Assembly (NCBI GenBank): GCA_035535015.1
Contig: DATLQU010000059.1
Coordinates: 36,909-100,908, forward strand
Reading direction: 5' to 3'
From: Palsa-661 sp035535015
Lineage (GTDB): Bacteria; Actinomycetota; Acidimicrobiia; Acidimicrobiales; UBA8190
Length of the DNA stretch: 64,000 bases
The notes beneath the pieces are model-generated. The model made no database searches, was not told the origin of the DNA, and saw nothing but the letters and a program-made list of their open reading frames with translations. This document shows, in pieces, positions 60,341 to 64,000 of this stretch; within the stretch, counting starts at the first letter, position 1; each line of letters begins with the position of its first letter. The position numbers and the translations under genes are program-made.

Positions 60341-60829
60341 GTGTCCCGAGTCCAACTGGCAATCAATGTGTCCGACATCGACGCCGCCGTCGACTTCTAC
60401 ACGAAGATGTTCGCCACGGAACCGGCCAAGCGGCGGCCGGGTTACGCCAACTTCGCCATCACTGAACCCCCGCTCAAGCTGGTACTCATACAAGACGCCG
60501 CTGGGCGCGGTGCGGGAATCGCCGGGGCGCTGAACCACCTCGGTGTTGAGGTCGAATCACCGGAAGACGTCACCACGGCCACCGGGCGATTCTCGGCCGA
60601 AGGACTCGACCCGGTTGTCCAGGAGTCCACAACCTGCTGTTACGCCGTTCAGGACAAGGCCTGGGTGAACGATCCGGACGGCACACCCTGGGAGTTCTAT
60701 ACCGTGCTGGCCGACGCACCAGCGGAGACCGGGCTGGGGTGTTCGCTGGACGACGACGGCACCGGGGAGGGACACGGACACTTGATCGACACCACGGTTA
60801 CCCCGGCGACATCCCGTTCGTGTTGTTGA
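60341..60829 (+). CDS. arsI: ArsI/CadI-type VOC protein (C-As lyase family)
   Basis: 162 residues from GTG 60341, preceded by GGAGG at spacing 4. VOC fold: QLAINVSDIDAAVDFYTKMF, LNHLGVEVE with His-66, the vicinal cysteine pair Cys-99/Cys-100 in STTCCYAVQDK, and the last metal Glu-118 in PWEFYTV. The Cys pair is the arsenic-binding site of ArsI, which removes methyl from trivalent organoarsenicals using Fe(II) and O2. CadI (cadmium-induced) is the close alternative. Confidence 0.83.
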   Translation: MSRVQLAINVSDIDAAVDFYTKMFATEPAKRRPGYANFAITEPPLKLVLIQDAAGRGAGIAGALNHLGVEVESPEDVTTATGRFSAEGLDPVVQESTTCCYAVQDKAWVNDPDGTPWEFYTVLADAPAETGLGCSLDDDGTGEGHGHLIDTTVTPATSRSCC

Positions 60830-60895
60830 TCGGCGGGCCCCTCGTCGGTCCTTCTGGCTTGGTGTGACAGACGGCGCTGTGCCAGGGGCGATGCT

Positions 60896-61651
60896 GTGAG
60901 CCAAGACACCGTCAGGACCGACGTGGCGACGGAGGCAGTTCTGTGGCGGCGGTTGGCCGCCGAATTTCTCGGGAGCGCCTTCCTGGCGGCGGTGGTGGTC
61001 GGATCGGGTATCGCCGCCCAGAATCTCTCGCCGAGCGATACCGGGCTCGAGTTGCTCGAGAACGCCGCCGCCACCGCCGCCGGGCTGTATGTGATCATCT
61101 TGATGTTCGGACCCATTTCGGGAGCACACTTCAACCCGGTGGTCTCATTCGTCGACGCCTCCTTTGGAGGGCTGCGCTGGGTCGAAGCCGTCGCCTACCT
61201 TCCCGCCCAGGTGACGGGCTGCGTCGGCGGAGCCATCGTTGCCAATCTGATGTACTCCAAGGCGGCCATCAGCATCTCGACACATCACCGCGCGTCAGCC
61301 GGACACCTTCTGTCCGAGGTCGTGGCCACGCTCGGGTTGATCCTGGTGATCTTCGCCCTGGTCCGAAGCGGCCGGAGCGGCATCGCCCCCGCCGCCGTGG
61401 GTTCCTACATCGGTGCCGCCTATTTCTTTACCAGCTCCACCAGTTTCGCCAATCCAGCTATCACGGTCGGACGCATGTTCTCGAACTCGTTCGCCGGGAT
61501 CGCTCCGTCCTCCGTCGCCGGCTTCGTCGCCGCCCAGGTCGTCGGTGGAGCGACGGCCATCGTCGCCATCCGATGTCTCTATCCGGGGGTGACACCCGGC
61601 GAGGCCGCGGACATCATCTTCCCGCACGACCCGGCCAGGGAGTTGACATGA
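60896..61651 (+). CDS. Aquaglyceroporin-type channel (AqpS-like) in the arsenic operon
   Basis: 251 residues, MIP family with six helices. First channel motif NPV in GAHFNPVVSFVDA; second NPA in FANPAITVGRMF with the following Arg. In Sinorhizobium the arsR-aqpS-arsC arrangement lets arsenite, made by ArsC, leave through the channel. No ArsB, Acr3 or ArsA pump is in the window. GTG 60896 is 66 bases after arsI. Confidence 0.83.
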   Translation: MSQDTVRTDVATEAVLWRRLAAEFLGSAFLAAVVVGSGIAAQNLSPSDTGLELLENAAATAAGLYVIILMFGPISGAHFNPVVSFVDASFGGLRWVEAVAYLPAQVTGCVGGAIVANLMYSKAAISISTHHRASAGHLLSEVVATLGLILVIFALVRSGRSGIAPAAVGSYIGAAYFFTSSTSFANPAITVGRMFSNSFAGIAPSSVAGFVAAQVVGGATAIVAIRCLYPGVTPGEAADIIFPHDPARELT

Positions 61652-61664
61652 CCAGGGAGTTGCA

Positions 61665-62090
61665 GTGACACGTCCGCCCGTCGTCCTTTTCCTCTGTACC
61701 CACAACGCGGGACGAAGTGTCGCCGCCGCCGTGTTGCTCGACCACTATGCACACGGGAGGATCGACGTCCGCTCCGCCGGGTCAGAGCCCGGCTCAGCGC
61801 TCAATCCATCCGTCGTGGCCATCCTGACCGAAAGGGGCCTCGACCCGACACGGGAATTCCCCAAACCGCTCACCGACGAGACGGCGCTCGCCGCAGACGT
61901 GATCGTGACCATGGGATGCGGTGACAGTTGCCCGTACTACCCCGGCAAACGGTACGTGGACTGGGATCTCGAGGACCCGGCCGGCAGGCCCGTGAGCGAG
62001 GTGGAGCCCATCGTGGAGGAGATCGACCGCCGGGTCCGAATCCTTCTGGCCGAATTGACCGACCTGTCCGGGGTCACGGGATCCGGTTGA
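61665..62090 (+). CDS. arsC: Arsenate reductase, LMW-phosphatase fold
   Basis: 141 residues from GTG 61665. Active loop LCTHNAGRS with Cys-11 and Arg-17, then Cys-85 and Cys-89 in MGCGDSCPYYPGK, and the acid Asp in DWDLEDPAG. It reduces arsenate to arsenite using thioredoxin or mycothiol systems. It starts 13 bases after the channel gene, so arsI-aqpS-arsC is one operon. Confidence 0.88.
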   Translation: MTRPPVVLFLCTHNAGRSVAAAVLLDHYAHGRIDVRSAGSEPGSALNPSVVAILTERGLDPTREFPKPLTDETALAADVIVTMGCGDSCPYYPGKRYVDWDLEDPAGRPVSEVEPIVEEIDRRVRILLAELTDLSGVTGSG

Positions 62091-62164
62091 AAAATCGGGA
62101 AGACCGGCGCGGGCGTTCGTCGAACGCCCCTTCGGCTCCTCCCACTCCTCCTGGCCGCCGAGAG

Positions 62165-62470
62165 CCGTGAGATCCAGAACATAGTAAGAACCGCCGAGCG
62201 TCTCAGTGCCCCGGGCATAAACGGAGTGGCGTCACCGACGACGACGTCCACATTGGACCCGGCGAGCCTCTCGGCCAACGATGAGGCGAGGCCGACGTCC
62301 AGTTCGACGGCCGTGAGATGCGCCGTGAGGGTGCGCAAGACCTCGGTCGTAAAACCCGGACCAGGTCCGATTTCGATGGTATCGGACCCGAGATCCGTTC
62401 CGCTGAGCGCGCTCGGCAGGATTTTTTCCTCCACGATGAGCCCGTTGCAGTAACGGCGGTGCGTTGAGAT
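62165..62470 (-). pseudogene. Methyltransferase remnant
   Basis: The minus strand reads HRRYCNGLIVEEKIL, then DTIEIGPGPGFTTEVLR (SAM motif I), LTAVELDVGLASSLAERL, VDVVVGDATPF and AVLTMF. This is the first half of a class I methyltransferase, with a damaged piece after GDATPF and no C-terminal half. It lies between arsC and the insertion sequence. Confidence 0.6.
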
Positions 62471-62597
62471 CCGTCCTGGTCGATGCGGTGCTAGGGCTAT
62501 TCGGGCGTTCGCAAGGACGGCTGACGTTCCAATCGTGCGGACTCGGGGCCAATGCGGGGAGCTGATTGTCGCTCGATGAAGGCTGATCGAGTGGTGT

Positions 62598-63989
62598 TCA
62601 CCCGCTGATGGCCGCCATGCGGGACCATGGCGCGACGGTGGCGTCGACGAGAGAGCGGCGGTAGAGCTTCAAGAGGTTGTGGGTGCCCATGAGTAATTTC
62701 CACTCGCTGTCGGCGGCGGCCTTGCCCCTCCGCATGAACCTTCTGGCGCCGCGGGCGTCCTTGGTCTGTCCGAAGACCGGTTCGATGATGTGCTGGCGCT
62801 TCTTGTAGATAGCCCTGCCCGAAACGGTCGAGACCTTGCGGTCCATCTTGTCGACCAGGGTGGCGTCGGCGGGCAGTGGACCACGCGATCCGTTGCGCGG
62901 CTCTGGGTTCTTGTTCATGTTGCGCGTGGCGATGAAGCAGTTGGGTTCGTCGTCACCGAGCTTCGCCAGGTTGTCCTCGGATGCGTAGCCGGCGTCGGCC
63001 AGGAGCGTCTCGGGTCGCTCGGTGATCCCGGCGGCGTCGAGGGAGCGACTCGTGGCCTCGATCATCGGGTGGAGCTGACCCAGGTCGTTGTGCTCGTCGG
63101 TGACCTCGGCCGCGATGACCACCTGTTCCTCGTTGGCCACGGCCTGGGCGTTGTAACCCTGGACGAAGCCGTCCATGGTCTTCATGATGCGGCTCTCGGG
63201 GTCGCTGAGGTTGGCTTTTGCCTCGGTGGTGTCGGGTGCGGTGGGCTTCCTTCCCCGGAGCTTGTGGCCGCTGGCCTGCTCTCTCGCGGCCCGCTCGGCC
63301 AGGTGGGCCTCGTGGGCTTCGCGGGCTGCCTTGTCCTGGGCGTCGAGGACGGCCTTGGCTTCGGCCAGTCGCTTGCGGCGGGCCTCACGGCCCCTCAGGT
63401 GGGCCGGGAGCTCGTCACCGGTGGCGTCGGGTCCATAGAGGGCGTCCTCGGCCGCGTCGGCAGCTTCGGCCTCTTCGAGCATCTTTCGCACCGCCTCTTC
63501 GATGTGGTCCTTGGTGCGGTTGGCGTCGAGCGCTGCTGGGCACCCCATTTTGGTCCCGTCGACGGCCACGACCCCGAGGCTAACCAACCCCGCTTGCGAG
63601 CACAGGCGCAGCGAGCAGGTGAAGACCGAGGCCAGGGCCGCCTCGTGGCGCTGGCGGAACCGGGCGATGGTGGTGTGGTCCGGGCACTGGTTGGCCGCCA
63701 CGACCCGGAATCCGACATCGACGTGGCAGGCCCGCTCGATCTGGCGGGATGACCGGATCCCCAGGCAGTAGGCGTAGAGGGCGAGAGCCACCATCATCTT
63801 GGGGTCATGGGCCGCCGCCCCCCAGCCGTCGGCGCGGTAACCGGCGTAGAAGGGGGCGAGGTCCATCTCGTCGACGGCGTCGAGCACGAACCAGGCCAGG
63901 TGGTCCTCGGGCAGCCAGTCGGCTACCGATGGCGGCAGCAGGTACACCTGGTCACGCTCGACAGCCAAGAAGTTGTACGCCATGCACAA
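62598..63989 (-). CDS. IS1182-family transposase
   Basis: 463 residues, full length. The start holds YLLPPSVADWLPEDHLAWFV; then CPDHTTIARFRQRH, VVAVDGTKMG (first catalytic Asp), a basic and acidic coiled region, LLADAGYASEDNL (second Asp), and YKKRQHIIEPVFGQTKDARG with the catalytic Glu. No obvious terminal inverted repeat is visible: the right end is close to the window edge, and I see no matching sequence in 62470-62597. The element flanks the arsenic operon and may have brought or trapped it. Confidence 0.9.
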   Translation of the reverse strand: MCMAYNFLAVERDQVYLLPPSVADWLPEDHLAWFVLDAVDEMDLAPFYAGYRADGWGAAAHDPKMMVALALYAYCLGIRSSRQIERACHVDVGFRVVAANQCPDHTTIARFRQRHEAALASVFTCSLRLCSQAGLVSLGVVAVDGTKMGCPAALDANRTKDHIEEAVRKMLEEAEAADAAEDALYGPDATGDELPAHLRGREARRKRLAEAKAVLDAQDKAAREAHEAHLAERAAREQASGHKLRGRKPTAPDTTEAKANLSDPESRIMKTMDGFVQGYNAQAVANEEQVVIAAEVTDEHNDLGQLHPMIEATSRSLDAAGITERPETLLADAGYASEDNLAKLGDDEPNCFIATRNMNKNPEPRNGSRGPLPADATLVDKMDRKVSTVSGRAIYKKRQHIIEPVFGQTKDARGARRFMRRGKAAADSEWKLLMGTHNLLKLYRRSLVDATVAPWSRMAAISG

Positions 63990-64000
63990 TTCTCTGCGAC

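Overview
The window is GC-rich DNA from an actinobacterium. GTG and TTG starts are frequent, many genes overlap by 1 to 4 bases, and TANNNT boxes sit about 7 bases before some starts, as in leaderless transcripts. Secreted proteins carry DG-x-GYW-L repeats of the kind common in Acidimicrobiia, and many genes resemble the steroid and acyl-CoA catabolism of Mycobacterium. An uncultured member of Acidimicrobiia is my best guess. This rests on gene content, not on a marker gene.

Region 1 (1-7081). A leftward operon echA20-ipdA-ipdB-ipdC has the gene order of the Mycobacterium tuberculosis locus that opens the last two steroid rings. A divergent short-chain dehydrogenase overlaps a complete proton-translocating transhydrogenase operon (pntAA, pntAB, pntB). 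A 15-bp tandem repeat lies between pntAB and pntB.

Region 2 (7082-13000) is envelope-related. It holds a broken secreted tail-collar-like gene, a membrane PIN/TRAM protein, a large GH18 protein with a transmembrane anchor, and a secreted CHAP-domain protein with propeller-like repeats.

Region 3 (13100-31960) is catabolic. It has a CYP125-like P450, flavin/F420-type oxidase genes (one decayed), an SDR plus DapB-like operon behind a perfect KstR-type palindrome, a DODA dioxygenase, and a phosphotransferase flanked by two paralogous proteins of unknown function. It continues with VOC proteins, an amidohydrolase, alcohol dehydrogenase and acyl-CoA synthetase.

Region 4 (32200-46900) holds an ECF sigma factor with a membrane partner and a secreted glutamic peptidase, zur-znuABC, a PaaK-like ligase with a GNAT enzyme, a GH13 glucosidase, and a flavin electron-transfer cluster (ApbE, FMN-binding protein, ferric-reductase-like protein, DUF6069-like protein).

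Region 5 (46900-51630) mixes intact genes (methyltransferase, AhpD-like protein, rhodanese) with remnants of a cyclase, a GGDEF protein and a PPOX gene.

Region 6 (51630-55534) is a compact integrative element in tRNA-Arg(CCT). It has a 51-bp att repeat at both ends, candidate integrase arm sites, a tyrosine integrase and a small cargo that includes a Doc/Fic-like toxin lacking the usual active-site histidine.

Region 7 (55535-64000) has a Baeyer-Villiger monooxygenase, a phospholipase-C-like gene with two frameshifts, gene scraps, an arsenic operon (arsR / arsI-aqpS-arsC) and an IS1182-type transposase.

About a dozen genes are broken by single-base shifts, internal deletions or truncation, while their neighbours are clean. 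This is either real gene decay or uncorrected assembly error, and the two cannot be fully separated from the sequence alone.
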